A stretch of 64,000 bases of DNA from Diaminobutyricibacter sp049994905 (GCF_049994905.1 NZ_CP188258.1:1054001-1118000), one strand, 5' to 3'. Shown: positions 34,401 to 43,659, counted from the first letter of the stretch. The notes: generated by a model not told the origin, from the sequence alone. A program made the numbers and translations.

Positions 34401-35324
34401 TTATCCCTTCACGCCCCCGGCGGTGAGGCCGGCGACGATCCGCCGCTGGAAGACCAGCACGAGGATGATGATCGGGATCGTCACGATGGTGCCCGCTGCC
34501 ATGATCGTCGTGTACGGCTCCTCGTGCGGCTGGCTGCCGGTGAAGCTCGCAATCGCAACCGTCACGGGCTGCGTCGCGTCACTGGACAGCTGGCTGGAGA
34601 TCAGGAACTCGTTCCAGGACGAGATGAACGCGAGGATCGCGGTCGTGAAGACGGCCGGCGCGGCGAGCGGGAGGATGATCTTACGGAACGCCTGGGCCTG
34701 GGTGCACCCGTCGATGCGTGCCGACTCCTCGAGGTCCCACGGCATCTCGCGGAAGAACGAGGTGAGGGTGAAGACCGTCAGGGGCAGCACGAACGAGATC
34801 TCAGGGATGATCAGGGCCTGGTAGGTGCCGATCCACCCGATGTTCGTGAAGAGCTGGAACAGCGGAGTGATGAGCGCGACGCCCGGGAACATCGAGGCGC
34901 CGAGGACGATGCCCAGAATGATCCCCTTGGCGAGGAAGTCGAGCCTGGCCAGCGCGTATGAGGCGAAGATGCCGACCACCAGACCGACGACCGTCACGCA
35001 GACGCCGATGATGAGGCTGTTGATGATCGCCTGGACGAGGTGGTTGCCTCCACTGGTGGACAGCGCAGTCGCGTAGTTGTCCCAGGTGAAGTGCGTCGGA
35101 CCGGGTGTCGTCTCGAACGTGTACCCGACCTCGCGGAACGACGTCACGATCATCCAGTAGAACGGGATGATGCACCAGAGCACGATGATGAGCGCGCTGA
35201 TGCCGGTGCGTGCACCCTGGCTGCGTACGCGGCGACGGAACTTCTTCTTCGCCTGGACGTCGAGGGTGTGCGATGGGCCTCCCTTGGCCGTCGTGGCCGG
35301 TTTGGGGCTGGCTACGGTAGTCAT
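34401..35324 (-). CDS. ABC sugar transporter permease, MalG type
   Basis: A 307-residue inner-membrane permease with six predicted helices. The first is ISALIIVLWCIIPFYWMIVT. The EAA loop that contacts the ATPase reads EESARIDGCTQAQAFRKIIL (about residues 203-222). TSSFREV-like and SSWNEFL motifs mark the MalG/carbohydrate family. The 40-residue basic N-terminus is longer than average. Its ATG overlaps the stop of the upstream permease by 4 bp. No ATPase gene is present; as in many actinobacteria a shared MsiK-type ATPase elsewhere would power it. Confidence 0.94.
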   Translation of the reverse strand: MTTVASPKPATTAKGGPSHTLDVQAKKKFRRRVRSQGARTGISALIIVLWCIIPFYWMIVTSFREVGYTFETTPGPTHFTWDNYATALSTSGGNHLVQAIINSLIIGVCVTVVGLVVGIFASYALARLDFLAKGIILGIVLGASMFPGVALITPLFQLFTNIGWIGTYQALIIPEISFVLPLTVFTLTSFFREMPWDLEESARIDGCTQAQAFRKIILPLAAPAVFTTAILAFISSWNEFLISSQLSSDATQPVTVAIASFTGSQPHEEPYTTIMAAGTIVTIPIIILVLVFQRRIVAGLTAGGVKG

Positions 35325-36361
35325 TCTGCCTTCACACCCTTCTGCTGGTTCTCGGTCGTTCGCACGACGTTGGCTCCGAGGAACCGCACGAAGATGAATG
35401 CGACGAGGAAGATGATGAGGAACGTGATCGTCGACAGGGCTGAGGCACTGTTGAACCCTTGCCTGATCTGTTTCACGACGAGGATCGACAGGGTGGTCGT
35501 CGCATTACCGGTGCCACCACCGCCTCCGGTGAGGATCTGGGGCAGGTCGTAGATGCGGAGCGCGTCGAGCGTGCGGAACAGGATCGCCACCAGCAGTGCC
35601 GGTTTCACGAGGGGCAATGTGATCCGCATGAACCTCTGGTAGGTCGTCGCGCCGTCCATCTTCGCGGCTTCATACACCTCTTCAGGGATGATCTGGAGAC
35701 CGGCGAGGATCAGGAGGGCCATGAAAGGCGTGGTCTTCCACGTGTCGGCGATGATCACGGCGAAGCGGGAAGCCCACTCGTCACTCGTCCAGAGGATCTG
35801 GGTGTTGAGCATCACGTTCGCAATGCCGGCGGTCGAGAAGATGAAGAACCAGAGCTTGGCGGTAACCGCGGTGGGGATTGCCCACGGAACCAGGATCGCC
35901 GCGCGGACGAGTCCGCGTCCGCGGAAGGTGCGGTTCATGATGAGCGCGAACCAGATTCCGAGGATCGTCTCGAGGATGACCGTGGTCACGGTGAAGAAGA
36001 AGGTCACGAACACCGCGCCCCAGAACTGCGACCCGAGGCTTCCTGGCGGACATGAAATGGTGGTGCCGTTCGGACCGGCGCACTGCTGGAACAGCCAGTG
36101 CGTGTAGTTCTGGAACCCGGCGAAGCCTCCCTGCACGAACAGTCCGGTGGCGGGATCGAGCCCGGCGTCCTTCTGGAACGACATGATGATGGCGCTGACC
36201 ACGGGATAGCCGATGACGATGGCCAGCATGACCAAAGTCGGTGCGATCAGGTAGATCGCCCATCGTGCCTCGCGGCCGCGGGCCTTCTTCGCCCCCGCGC
36301 GGAGAGTGGGCTTTTTGTCGGTGGGTGTCTTCGGTGGTGCTTCGACTTTCTGGGTAGACAT
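35321..36361 (-). CDS. ABC sugar transporter permease, MalF type
   Basis: A 346-residue permease, the partner of the MalG-type protein. The first helix is WAIYLIAPTLVMLAIVIGYP. A short extracytoplasmic loop holds two cysteines (FQQCAGPNGTTISCPPG), followed by helices around TVTTVILETILGIWFALIMN and VRAAILVPWAIPTAVTAKLW. The EAA loop is YEAAKMDGATTYQRFMRITL. It overlaps malG by 4 bp and follows the binding-protein gene after a 97-bp gap that holds a strong hairpin. Confidence 0.94.
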   Translation of the reverse strand: MSTQKVEAPPKTPTDKKPTLRAGAKKARGREARWAIYLIAPTLVMLAIVIGYPVVSAIIMSFQKDAGLDPATGLFVQGGFAGFQNYTHWLFQQCAGPNGTTISCPPGSLGSQFWGAVFVTFFFTVTTVILETILGIWFALIMNRTFRGRGLVRAAILVPWAIPTAVTAKLWFFIFSTAGIANVMLNTQILWTSDEWASRFAVIIADTWKTTPFMALLILAGLQIIPEEVYEAAKMDGATTYQRFMRITLPLVKPALLVAILFRTLDALRIYDLPQILTGGGGGTGNATTTLSILVVKQIRQGFNSASALSTITFLIIFLVAFIFVRFLGANVVRTTENQQKGVKAE

Positions 36362-36402
36362 CGGTGTCTCCTGGAGGTGAGAAAGCGAGTTGGTGGAAGG
36401 TG

Positions 36403-36441
36403 TCCCGGGCGGTGGATGAGTTGAGACTCCACCGCCCGGGA
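36403..36441 (-). terminator. Intercistronic 14-bp hairpin between binding protein and permeases
   Basis: TCCCGGGCGGTGGA (36403-36416) and TCCACCGCCCGGGA (36428-36441) form a perfect 14-bp stem with an 11-nt loop and no T-run. Placed just after the binding-protein stop, it probably protects that mRNA end and reduces read-through, giving more binding protein than permease. Confidence 0.7.
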
Positions 36442-36458
36442 TCGACCGTTTCCTTCTA

Positions 36459-37742
36459 TTAGCCGCCGGATGTCGCCGTCTGGATGGCGGCCGCCATGTC
36501 CTTCAGCGCCTGGTCAACAGTCTTGTCACCCTTCAGGGCGGCGTAGGTGTTGTCCTGAACGGCTGTGGTGATGGCCGGGTAGAACGGCGAGACCGGACGC
36601 GGGACCGCGTTCGAGATCGACGTCTTCAGCGTGGACAGGTACGGCAGCTGTGTGTTCAGTGCTGCGTCGTCGTACAGGGCCGAAAGCACCGGAGCCAGCG
36701 AGCCCTGGGTCACGAAGAACTTCTGGGTCTCTTCGCTCTGCAGGAACTTCAGGAACTCGAATGCCGTCGCCTTGTGCTTGGAGTAGACGCTGATCGCCGC
36801 GTTGTGTCCACCGAGGCTGGAGACACCAGGACCGTTCACGCCCGGGAGGGGTGCGACGCCGAAGGTGGTCTTGACCTTCGAGCTTCCGTCGGTCTTCGCC
36901 AGGCTGTACACGTACGGCCAGTTGCGCAGGAACAGGAGCTTGCCGGCTTCGAAGGCCATGCGGCCCTGCTCCTCCTGGAAGGTGATGGCGTCTGCGGGGA
37001 TGTCACCGTTCTTGAACGCGTCAGTCAGGCGGGTGAGCCCGGCCTTCGCTTCTGGGCTGTTGACCGTGACGGTCTTGCCGTCGTCGCCGACGATGGTGCC
37101 GCCGTTGGTGTTGATCGCCTCGGCCGCGTTCACTGTCAGGCCTTCGTACTTGAAGAACTGGCCGGCGTAGCAACCGATGTTGTGCGCCTTGGCGATCGCG
37201 CAGTCCTTGAGCATGGCATCCCAGGTTGTGGGCGGCGTGGGTACGAGGTCTTTGCGGTAGTAGAGGATGCCTCCATCCGAAGTCTGTGGTGCTGCGTACT
37301 GGGTGCCGTTGTATGTGCCGGCTTTGACGGTCGGTGCAAGGAGCGCCGAGTTGTCCATCTTGAAGCTGCCGGTCAGTGGCTGGAGCCATCCCTTCGCAGC
37401 GAATTCACCCGTCCACACCACGTCGACATCGACGACGTCGTAGTTGGGATCTTTCGCCTGGAAGTGCTGCACGAGGTCATCGTGCTGCTGGTCGGCCTGG
37501 TCGGTCTGTTCCTTGAAGGTGACCTTCTCGCTGGGATGTGCCGTGTTCCACTTGTCGACGAGCGGGCGCACGACATTGCTGTTGTCCTTGCCCTGGACGT
37601 AGGTGATCGGACCCTTGCCCGTGAGGTTGGCGCCGGCGTCTCCGCCCGACGATCCACCAGATGACCCCCCGCCGGTACATCCGGCGAGTGCGATACCGAG
37701 GACGGCGACTCCGGCTATGACGGAGAGACGTGCTGCTTTCAT
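36459..37742 (-). CDS. ABC sugar transporter substrate-binding lipoprotein
   Basis: A 427-residue extracellular solute-binding protein family 1 (MalE-like). Signal peptide MKAARLSVIAGVAVLGIALA with lipobox LAGC, then a Gly/Ser linker. Mature motifs: WNTAHPSEKVTFKEQTDQAD, YDVVDVDVVWTGEFAAKGWL, QYAAPQTSDGGILYYRKDLV, GMAF-type RMAFEAGKLLFLRNWPYVYS and LGGHNAAISVYSKHKATAFE. These resemble trehalose/maltose binders (LpqY/ThuE/AglE-like). ATG 37742 follows GAGGAG. It is divergent from the GH13 glucosidase, with LacI-type sites between, suggesting alpha-glucoside uptake. Confidence 0.93.
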   Translation of the reverse strand: MKAARLSVIAGVAVLGIALAGCTGGGSSGGSSGGDAGANLTGKGPITYVQGKDNSNVVRPLVDKWNTAHPSEKVTFKEQTDQADQQHDDLVQHFQAKDPNYDVVDVDVVWTGEFAAKGWLQPLTGSFKMDNSALLAPTVKAGTYNGTQYAAPQTSDGGILYYRKDLVPTPPTTWDAMLKDCAIAKAHNIGCYAGQFFKYEGLTVNAAEAINTNGGTIVGDDGKTVTVNSPEAKAGLTRLTDAFKNGDIPADAITFQEEQGRMAFEAGKLLFLRNWPYVYSLAKTDGSSKVKTTFGVAPLPGVNGPGVSSLGGHNAAISVYSKHKATAFEFLKFLQSEETQKFFVTQGSLAPVLSALYDDAALNTQLPYLSTLKTSISNAVPRPVSPFYPAITTAVQDNTYAALKGDKTVDQALKDMAAAIQTATSGG

Positions 37743-37791
37743 TTCACTCCTCGTTGAGCTGCTTGGTGCAGGCGCGGTTGCGTCTTGGTTC

Positions 37792-37846
37792 GTCACGCTA
37801 TACCGTGACCCGGTGATGTGCAAGCGTTTGACGTAAGCGCTTGCAT
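37792..37846. promoter_or_regulatory. Operator region between sugar importer and GH13 gene
   Basis: GTCACG and CGTGAC (37792-37797, 37804-37809) form one inverted repeat. TGCAAGCG (37819-37826) and CGCTTGCA (within 37838-37846) form a longer one that also contains two LacI-like cores, CAAGCGTTTG and TAAGCGCTTG. The divergent genes are probably repressed together by the LacI protein at 33132. Confidence 0.65.
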
Positions 37847-37863
37847 CACGATTTGGAGCCGAA

Positions 37864-39534
37864 ATGACGGAAAAAGCAGACGTGCAGTCCCCTCCCCAGA
37901 CGGGGGCCGCTTCGGCGGGCGACTGGTGGCGCGATGCCGTGATCTACCAGATCTACCCGCGCTCGTTCGCCGACTCCGACGGTGACGGTATCGGTGACCT
38001 TCGCGGTGTCGTCCAGCACCTCGGCTACCTCTCCGCCCTCGGAGTCGATGCGCTCTGGTTCTCTCCCTTCTATGTGTCGCCGCAGGCCGACGCCGGTTAC
38101 GACGTCGCCGACTATCGCGACATCGACCCGCTGTTCGGCACACTCGCCGATTTCGACGCCCTGCTCGCCGCCGCACACGAGCGGGGACTGCGAGTGATCG
38201 TCGACCTCGTTCCGAACCACACATCGAACGAGCACGCGTGGTTCCGCGAAGCGATCGCCGCGGAGCCGGGAAGCCCTGCCCGCGACCGTTACCTCTTTCG
38301 CGACGGACTCGGAGAGCACGGTGAACTCGCCCCCAACAACTGGACATCGGTGTTCGGCGGCGCCGCCTGGACGCAGGTCGACGACGGACGAGACGCGCCC
38401 CAGTGGTACCTCCACCTGTTCGACCCGGCGCAGCCCGACCTGAACTGGCGCAACCCCGAGGTCGTCGATGAGTTCAAGGACATCCTCCGGTTCTGGCTGG
38501 ATCGTGGTGTCGACGGCTTCCGCATCGACGTCGCGCATGGCCTCATCAAGCAGGCCGACCTCCCCGACTGGCACGTGAAGTCCGCGGAGCTGGAGGGCGG
38601 TGGAAACCGCGGTCCGATGTGGGATCAGGACGACGTGCACGACATCTACCGCGGCTGGCACGCGGTGCTCGCGGAGTACGGCGGCGACCGCATCCTGGTC
38701 GCGGAGGCCTGGGTCTCGCCCGCGGAGCGGCTGAGTCGATATGTGCGCAGTGACGAAATGCAGCAGGCCTTCAATTTCGAGTTCATGACGGTCGGCTGGG
38801 ACGCCGTCGGTATGAAGGACTCCATCGACCTCGCCCTGCAGACGAACGCTGCGGTCGGCGCGACCACGACGTGGGTGCTGTCGAACCATGACGTCGTGCG
38901 CCACGCATCCCGGTTCGGCCTGCGCGACGCGACGAGCTGGCCGAAGGGGATCGGCGCGCACCAAGAGCAGCCGGATGCGGAGCTCGGGCTGAGCCGAGCA
39001 CGTGCGGCGACGCTGATGGTGCTCGCACTCCCGGGGTCGGCCTATATCTACGAAGGGGAGGAGCTGGGGCTCCCCGAGCACACCACGCTGCCCGACGAGG
39101 TGCGCCAGGATCCCAGCTTCGCCCGTACCGGCGGTGTCGAGACGGGCCGCGACGGCGCCAGGGTGCCGATTCCCTGGGTGGCGGATGCGCCGGCGTACGG
39201 CTTCAGTCCGACCGGCGCGAGCTGGCTGCCGCAGCCTGCCGCATTCCGGGCGCTCGCCGCCGACCGGCAGGAGGGTGTGGCCGGTTCCACCCTGGAGCTG
39301 TACCGCGAGGCACTCCGGCTGCGCCGTGAACATGCGCTCGGCCGGGGTGCTCTCGAGTGGACGTCGGCGGATGCGAACACGCTGGCCTTCACGAATCGCG
39401 GTGTGCGGGTGCTGGCGAACTTCGGTCCGCGGCCGGCTCCGCTTCCGGCCGGTGCGCGCATCCTCCTGGCCAGCGAGCCGGACGCGGTGTCCGGTGGCGC
39501 ACTCGCGCCCAACCGAACGGTCTGGCTGACCTGA
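37864..39534 (+). CDS. GH13 alpha-glucosidase (oligo-1,6-glucosidase/maltase type)
   Basis: A 556-residue cytoplasmic glycoside hydrolase with no signal peptide. GH13 regions: YQIYPRSFADSDGDGIGDLR, VDLVPNHTSNEHAWF, the nucleophile in DGFRIDVAHGL, the acid/base Glu in ILVAEAWVS, and VLSNHDVVRH with the third catalytic Asp. DGDGIGDL is the calcium-like loop of the oligo-1,6-glucosidase subfamily. It would release glucose from maltose, isomaltose, trehalulose or sucrose after import by the divergent ABC system. Its short leader carries the shared LacI sites. Confidence 0.95.
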   Translation: MTEKADVQSPPQTGAASAGDWWRDAVIYQIYPRSFADSDGDGIGDLRGVVQHLGYLSALGVDALWFSPFYVSPQADAGYDVADYRDIDPLFGTLADFDALLAAAHERGLRVIVDLVPNHTSNEHAWFREAIAAEPGSPARDRYLFRDGLGEHGELAPNNWTSVFGGAAWTQVDDGRDAPQWYLHLFDPAQPDLNWRNPEVVDEFKDILRFWLDRGVDGFRIDVAHGLIKQADLPDWHVKSAELEGGGNRGPMWDQDDVHDIYRGWHAVLAEYGGDRILVAEAWVSPAERLSRYVRSDEMQQAFNFEFMTVGWDAVGMKDSIDLALQTNAAVGATTTWVLSNHDVVRHASRFGLRDATSWPKGIGAHQEQPDAELGLSRARAATLMVLALPGSAYIYEGEELGLPEHTTLPDEVRQDPSFARTGGVETGRDGARVPIPWVADAPAYGFSPTGASWLPQPAAFRALAADRQEGVAGSTLELYREALRLRREHALGRGALEWTSADANTLAFTNRGVRVLANFGPRPAPLPAGARILLASEPDAVSGGALAPNRTVWLT

Positions 39535-39590
39535 CGCTTCTTGCGCCGAGAGAAGGGGACGGGGCTGCCAGGAGTGTCTGGGGGAAAGCG

Positions 39591-39602
39591 TAGGCTCGCA
39601 AC
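39591..39602 (+). promoter_or_regulatory. Leaderless-type -10 of the ABC exporter gene
   Basis: TAGGCT (39591-39596) is followed after 6 nt by GTG 39603; no Shine-Dalgarno sequence is seen. Confidence 0.45.
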
Positions 39603-41483
39603 GTGAGTACTGCGCGCGGTGGGATGGTCGGTCGAGGCGGCCGGGTGAGCGGCGGAGACGTCGCGGCGCAGAAGGCCCTGAATGCGACCGCCCCCACGAT
39701 CCCGCACCTGATGCGGCGCATCAGCGGCCTGTTCACGCCGCACAAGGGTGCCCTCGTCATGACGGTCATCCTTGTCCTGATCGGCGCGGCCCTGTCGGTG
39801 GTGCCTCCGCTGCTCACGCAGCGCGCGTTCGACGACGGCCTCTTCCCGAAGAGCGGCACGCCGGACATGCCGGTGCTCGTCTCGATCGTCGTCGCGATGA
39901 TCATCGTCTTCGTCTCGTCGGCGCTCCTGGGGGTCTGGCAGACGTTCCTGACCGCATCCGTCGGCAACAAAGTGATGGGCGCGCTGCGCGTGCGCCTGTT
40001 CAGCCACCTGCAGTCGATGGAGCTCAGCTTCTTCACCAAGACCAAGACCGGCATCATCCAGTCCCGGCTTCAGAACGACGTGGGGGGCGTGGCGAGCGTG
40101 CTGACCAACACGGTCTCCAGCGTGCTCGGCAACACGGTCACCGTGATCGCGGCGTTCGTCGCCATGCTGCTGCTCAACTGGCAGCTGACCGTGATCGCCG
40201 TCATTCTCATGCCTATCCTGGTCATCGCCCAGCGGCGCGTCGGGCAGGTGCGGGCGCGCATCGCGACCAAGACGCAGGAGTCGCTCTCCGATATGACGGC
40301 GATCACCCAGGAGACGCTGAGCGTTTCGGGCATCCTGCTGTCGAAGAGCTTCAACCGGCAGGCGACCGAGGTCGGGCGGTACGACGACGAGAACCAGAAC
40401 CAGATCCGCCTCCAGGTGAGCCAGTCGATGAGCGGCCAGTGGTTCTTCGCGATGGTCAACGTCTTCCTCTCGAGCATCCCGGCGATCGTTTACCTGGTCG
40501 CGGGCTGGCTCATCCTGGGAGGGGCGACGGATATCAGCGCAGGCACGATCGTCGCCTTCACCACCGTGCAGGCGCGGTTGCTGTTCCCGCTCCTCGGGCT
40601 CATGCGCGTCGCTCTCGACCTGCAGACCTCGGGCGCCCTGTTCGCGCGCATCTTCGAATACCTCGACCTGAAGCCCGCAATCGCCGACCTGCCTGGTGCG
40701 GTCCCGGTCGACACCACCCGCGACCTCGGCCGCGTGGAGTTCGACCACGTCACCTTCCGTTACCCGGACGCGCGGCCCGGCGAACGGGCGACGCTCGACG
40801 ACGTCTCGTTCGTGATCGAGCCGGGTGAGTTCGCGGCATTCGTGGGGCCCTCCGGGGCGGGCAAGACCACGGTGTCCTATCTCATTCCCCGGTTCTACGA
40901 TGCGACGGCGGGCCGGATCGTGTTCGGCGACACGGAACTGCGCGACCTGCAGCAGGAGTCGCTCGTCGCACACATCGGGGTCGTCAGCCAGGAGACCTAC
41001 CTGTTCCACGCGTCGATCGCCGAGAATCTCCGCTACGCGAAACCGGATGCCACGCAGGAACAGATCGAGGCGGCGGCGCGCCAGGCGAACATTCATGAGA
41101 CGATCGCCGGGTTCCCCGACGGCTACGAGACGCTCGTCGGAGAACGCGGCTATCGCCTGTCGGGTGGCGAGAAGCAGCGCATCGCGATCGCCCGCGTGCT
41201 GCTCAAGAACCCGGAGGTCCTCATCCTCGACGAGGCAACGAGCGCGCTGGACTCCATCTCGGAGCGGATCGTGCAGGCAGCGCTCGACACGGCATCGAGG
41301 GGCCGCACGACCATCGCTATCGCGCACCGGCTCTCGACGATCGTCGCGGCGGACGTGATCTTCGTGATCGACCACGGCCAGGTCGTCGAGCGCGGCACGC
41401 ACCGTGAGCTCATGGACCGGGGCGGCGTCTACGCACGCCTCTACGCCGAGCAGACCCAGAGCTCGCCGGTCGTACTCGACTGA
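39603..41483 (+). CDS. ABC exporter, fused membrane and ATPase domains
   Basis: A 626-residue half-transporter of the MsbA/LmrA class that probably acts as a dimer. The six-helix membrane domain is about residues 50-350 (LVMTVILVLIGAALSVVPPL, VLVSIVVAMIIVFVSSALLG). The ATPase has Walker A GPSGAGKTTVSYLIPRFYD, a Q loop in VVSQETYLFHASIAENLRYA, signature LSGGEKQRIAIARVLL, Walker B VLILDEATSALD and the His switch IAIAHRLSTI. All catalytic residues are intact. GTG 39603 is supported by TAGGCT 6 nt upstream. Substrate unknown; lipids or drugs are typical. Confidence 0.95.
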   Translation: MSTARGGMVGRGGRVSGGDVAAQKALNATAPTIPHLMRRISGLFTPHKGALVMTVILVLIGAALSVVPPLLTQRAFDDGLFPKSGTPDMPVLVSIVVAMIIVFVSSALLGVWQTFLTASVGNKVMGALRVRLFSHLQSMELSFFTKTKTGIIQSRLQNDVGGVASVLTNTVSSVLGNTVTVIAAFVAMLLLNWQLTVIAVILMPILVIAQRRVGQVRARIATKTQESLSDMTAITQETLSVSGILLSKSFNRQATEVGRYDDENQNQIRLQVSQSMSGQWFFAMVNVFLSSIPAIVYLVAGWLILGGATDISAGTIVAFTTVQARLLFPLLGLMRVALDLQTSGALFARIFEYLDLKPAIADLPGAVPVDTTRDLGRVEFDHVTFRYPDARPGERATLDDVSFVIEPGEFAAFVGPSGAGKTTVSYLIPRFYDATAGRIVFGDTELRDLQQESLVAHIGVVSQETYLFHASIAENLRYAKPDATQEQIEAAARQANIHETIAGFPDGYETLVGERGYRLSGGEKQRIAIARVLLKNPEVLILDEATSALDSISERIVQAALDTASRGRTTIAIAHRLSTIVAADVIFVIDHGQVVERGTHRELMDRGGVYARLYAEQTQSSPVVLD

Positions 41484-41584
41484 CGGCCGGGCCGGCCGGG
41501 TTCGTCGCGCTGCGCGCCGGCAATCAGCGCGCCGGCATCCGTGCGCGGGCATCCGTTCTGGGTCTTCGGCTGGGCGAGCACGGA

Positions 41585-41602
41585 TGTTAGGCTGAACTAA
41601 CA
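41585..41602. promoter_or_regulatory. MntR-type operator at the mntH promoter
   Basis: TGTTAG (41585-41590) and CTAACA (41597-41602) form a perfect inverted repeat with a 6-bp spacer. It includes TAGGCT, a plausible -10. DtxR/MntR proteins bind such palindromes, and mntR itself lies just downstream. Confidence 0.7.
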
Positions 41603-41623
41603 TTTCCAGTGCGGGAGAACGCC

Positions 41624-42889
41624 ATGTCTGTCGACGTCGCGGGTCGCACCAGGCGTCGTGCGCCGGGTGGTCGTCGCTCGCGCGCTCGTGCACTGCTGCT
41701 GCTCGGCCCGGCGTTCGTGGCGGCCATCGCCTACGTCGATCCCGGCAATGTCGCAGCCAATCTGACGGCCGGTTCGGCATACGGCTACCTGCTCGTCTGG
41801 GTACTCGTCGCGGCCAACGCGATCGCCGTCTTCGTGCAGTACCAGTCGGCGAAATTGGGCATCGTCACCGGGTCCAGCCTGCCGGAACTGCTCGGCCAGA
41901 GGCTGTCGACCGGGCCGCGGCGTGCCTTCTGGGTGCAGGCGGAACTCGTGGCCGCAGCCACCGACCTGGCCGAGGTCATCGGTGGAGCCGTCGCGCTGAA
42001 CCTGCTGTTCGGGCTGCCGCTGCCGCTCGGCGGCCTCATCGTCGGGGTCGTGGCGATCGGCATACTGGCCGTGCAGTCCCAGCGCGGGCAGCGCTCGTTC
42101 GAAGCCGTCATCGTCGGGCTCCTCGCCGTGATCGCGATCGGCTTCCTCGCGGGACTCTTCGTGAGTCCGGTCGACTGGCGTGCGGCTGCCGGCGGCCTCG
42201 TGCCGCGATTCGACGGGGCCCCGACGGTGCTGCTCGCCGCGAGCATGCTCGGCGCGACCGTCATGCCGCACGCCATCTACCTCCACTCGTCGCTCGCCCG
42301 CGACCGCCACGGCCACCACCTCGATGAGAAGGTCGTCTCGCGGCTCCTGCGCGTGACCCGATGGGATGTGTTCGGCGCGCTCGGGATCGCGGGTGCAGTC
42401 AACATCGCGATGCTCCTGCTCGCGGCGGCGAGCCTGAATGGTCAGACCGGCACCTCCACGATCGAGGGTGCACACGCCGCGATCTCCGCCTCCCTCGGAC
42501 CCGTGATCGCGGCCGTCTTCGCGATCGGGCTGCTCGCATCCGGGTTCGCGTCGGCATCCGTCGGAAGCTACGCGGGTGCGACGATCATGTCGGGGCTGCT
42601 GACGATCCGCGTTCCGCTGCTGCTGCGTCGGGTCGTGACGCTGATCCCGGCGATCGCGATCCTCGCGGCGGGCGTGGAGCCGACCTGGGCTCTAGTGATC
42701 AGCCAGGTGTTCCTGAGCCTCGGCATCCCGTTCGCGCTGGTGCCCCTCATCCGGCTGACGTCGAACAAAGCCGTGATGGGCGACCGGGCGGACAGGCGGG
42801 GGATGCGCTTCCTCGGCTGGACGATCGCGGCGCTCGTCGTCGTGCTGAACGCGGCCCTCGTCGTGCTCACGATCGCCGGGCTAGCGTAG
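41624..42889 (+). CDS. mntH: NRAMP-type divalent metal (Mn) transporter
   Basis: A 421-residue proton-coupled Mn(II)/Fe(II) importer with 11 predicted helices. The metal-binding DPGN motif in helix 1 (AIAYVDPGNVAANLTAG) and helix 6 MPH motif (GATVMPHAIYLHSSLARDRHG) are both present. The transport signature region GTSTIEGAHAAISASLGPVI and later SVGSYAGATIMSGLL also fit. ATG 41624 is preceded by GGGAG; GTG 41609 upstream is less likely. An MntR-type operator overlaps its promoter and mntR converges from 42925, so repression by manganese-loaded MntR is expected. Confidence 0.94.
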   Translation: MSVDVAGRTRRRAPGGRRSRARALLLLGPAFVAAIAYVDPGNVAANLTAGSAYGYLLVWVLVAANAIAVFVQYQSAKLGIVTGSSLPELLGQRLSTGPRRAFWVQAELVAAATDLAEVIGGAVALNLLFGLPLPLGGLIVGVVAIGILAVQSQRGQRSFEAVIVGLLAVIAIGFLAGLFVSPVDWRAAAGGLVPRFDGAPTVLLAASMLGATVMPHAIYLHSSLARDRHGHHLDEKVVSRLLRVTRWDVFGALGIAGAVNIAMLLLAAASLNGQTGTSTIEGAHAAISASLGPVIAAVFAIGLLASGFASASVGSYAGATIMSGLLTIRVPLLLRRVVTLIPAIAILAAGVEPTWALVISQVFLSLGIPFALVPLIRLTSNKAVMGDRADRRGMRFLGWTIAALVVVLNAALVVLTIAGLA

Positions 42890-42890
42890 C

Positions 42891-42906
42891 GCTCGCTCGC
42901 GAGCGA
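42891..42906. terminator. Hairpin between mntH and mntR
   Basis: CGCTCG, CTCG loop, CGAGCG, directly after the mntH stop and shared by the convergent mntR gene. No T-run. Confidence 0.4.
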
Positions 42907-42924
42907 CGGCGGCGCGCGGCGGGC

Positions 42925-43602
42925 CTACGGCCGCGCGGACACCCAGACGGCGGATGCGGCGGTCGCGCCCAGGTCGACCGGCGCCGCAGACCCTTCGGGG
43001 AGTACGGTCGCGTCGCCGGCGAAAGCCCGCTGGTCGGTCACCGTGAGCACGGTGTCCAGGCGGATGCCGCGGTCGGCGAGGTAACGCAGTATGGCCGGGT
43101 CGGCATCCGAGATGCGTGTGACGACGAGTGTGACATCGGTCGGTGCCTCGACCAGCGGCACGGCATCGGGTCGGTGCGGCGTGCCGTCGGGGGCCGGGAT
43201 CGGGTCGCCGTGCGGGTCGCGCGACGGGTAGCCCAGCCGATGGTCGATGCGTTCGACGAGGGTGTCCGACACGGCGTGCTCCAGCACCTCGGCCTCGTCG
43301 TGCACTTCGTCCCAGCCGTAGCCGAGCACCTCGACGAGGAACGTTTCGAGCAGCCGGTGCCGCCGGACCATCGCAACCGCGTGCGTGCGACCCGCCTCGG
43401 TGAGCTCGATGCTCCCGTACGGCTCGTGCACGAGCAGGCCCTGTTCGGCGAGGCGGCGGATCCCGTCAGAGACGGTGGCCGCGCGCACGCCCATCCGTTC
43501 TGCGAGCTGCTTGACCGTGATCGGCGTCGACGACCACTCGGTCGCGCCCCAGATCACCTTCAGGTAATCCTGCGCGGTCGTCGACAGGTCGGACACGGGC
43601 AT
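42925..43602 (-). CDS. mntR: DtxR/MntR-family manganese-dependent repressor
   Basis: A 225-residue metal sensor. The N-terminal winged helix (VKQLAERMGVRAATVSDGIR, LVHEPYGSIELTEAG) is followed by the metal-binding and dimerisation domain (RRHRLLETFLVEVLGYGWDE, then VHDEAEVLEHAVSDTLVERI) with the expected Glu/His ligands. A C-terminal FeoA/SH3-like domain begins around residue 150, as in DtxR and MntR of actinobacteria. ATG 43602 follows TAGGATGG; ATG 43611 is in frame 9 bp upstream. It converges on mntH and is divergent from cystathionine beta-synthase. Confidence 0.92.
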   Translation of the reverse strand: MPVSDLSTTAQDYLKVIWGATEWSSTPITVKQLAERMGVRAATVSDGIRRLAEQGLLVHEPYGSIELTEAGRTHAVAMVRRHRLLETFLVEVLGYGWDEVHDEAEVLEHAVSDTLVERIDHRLGYPSRDPHGDPIPAPDGTPHRPDAVPLVEAPTDVTLVVTRISDADPAILRYLADRGIRLDTVLTVTDQRAFAGDATVLPEGSAAPVDLGATAASAVWVSARP

Positions 43603-43659
43603 GGCCACCATCCTAGGAGTCATATGACGCGCTGCCCCTTGCCGGGCCGACGCCCCTGT

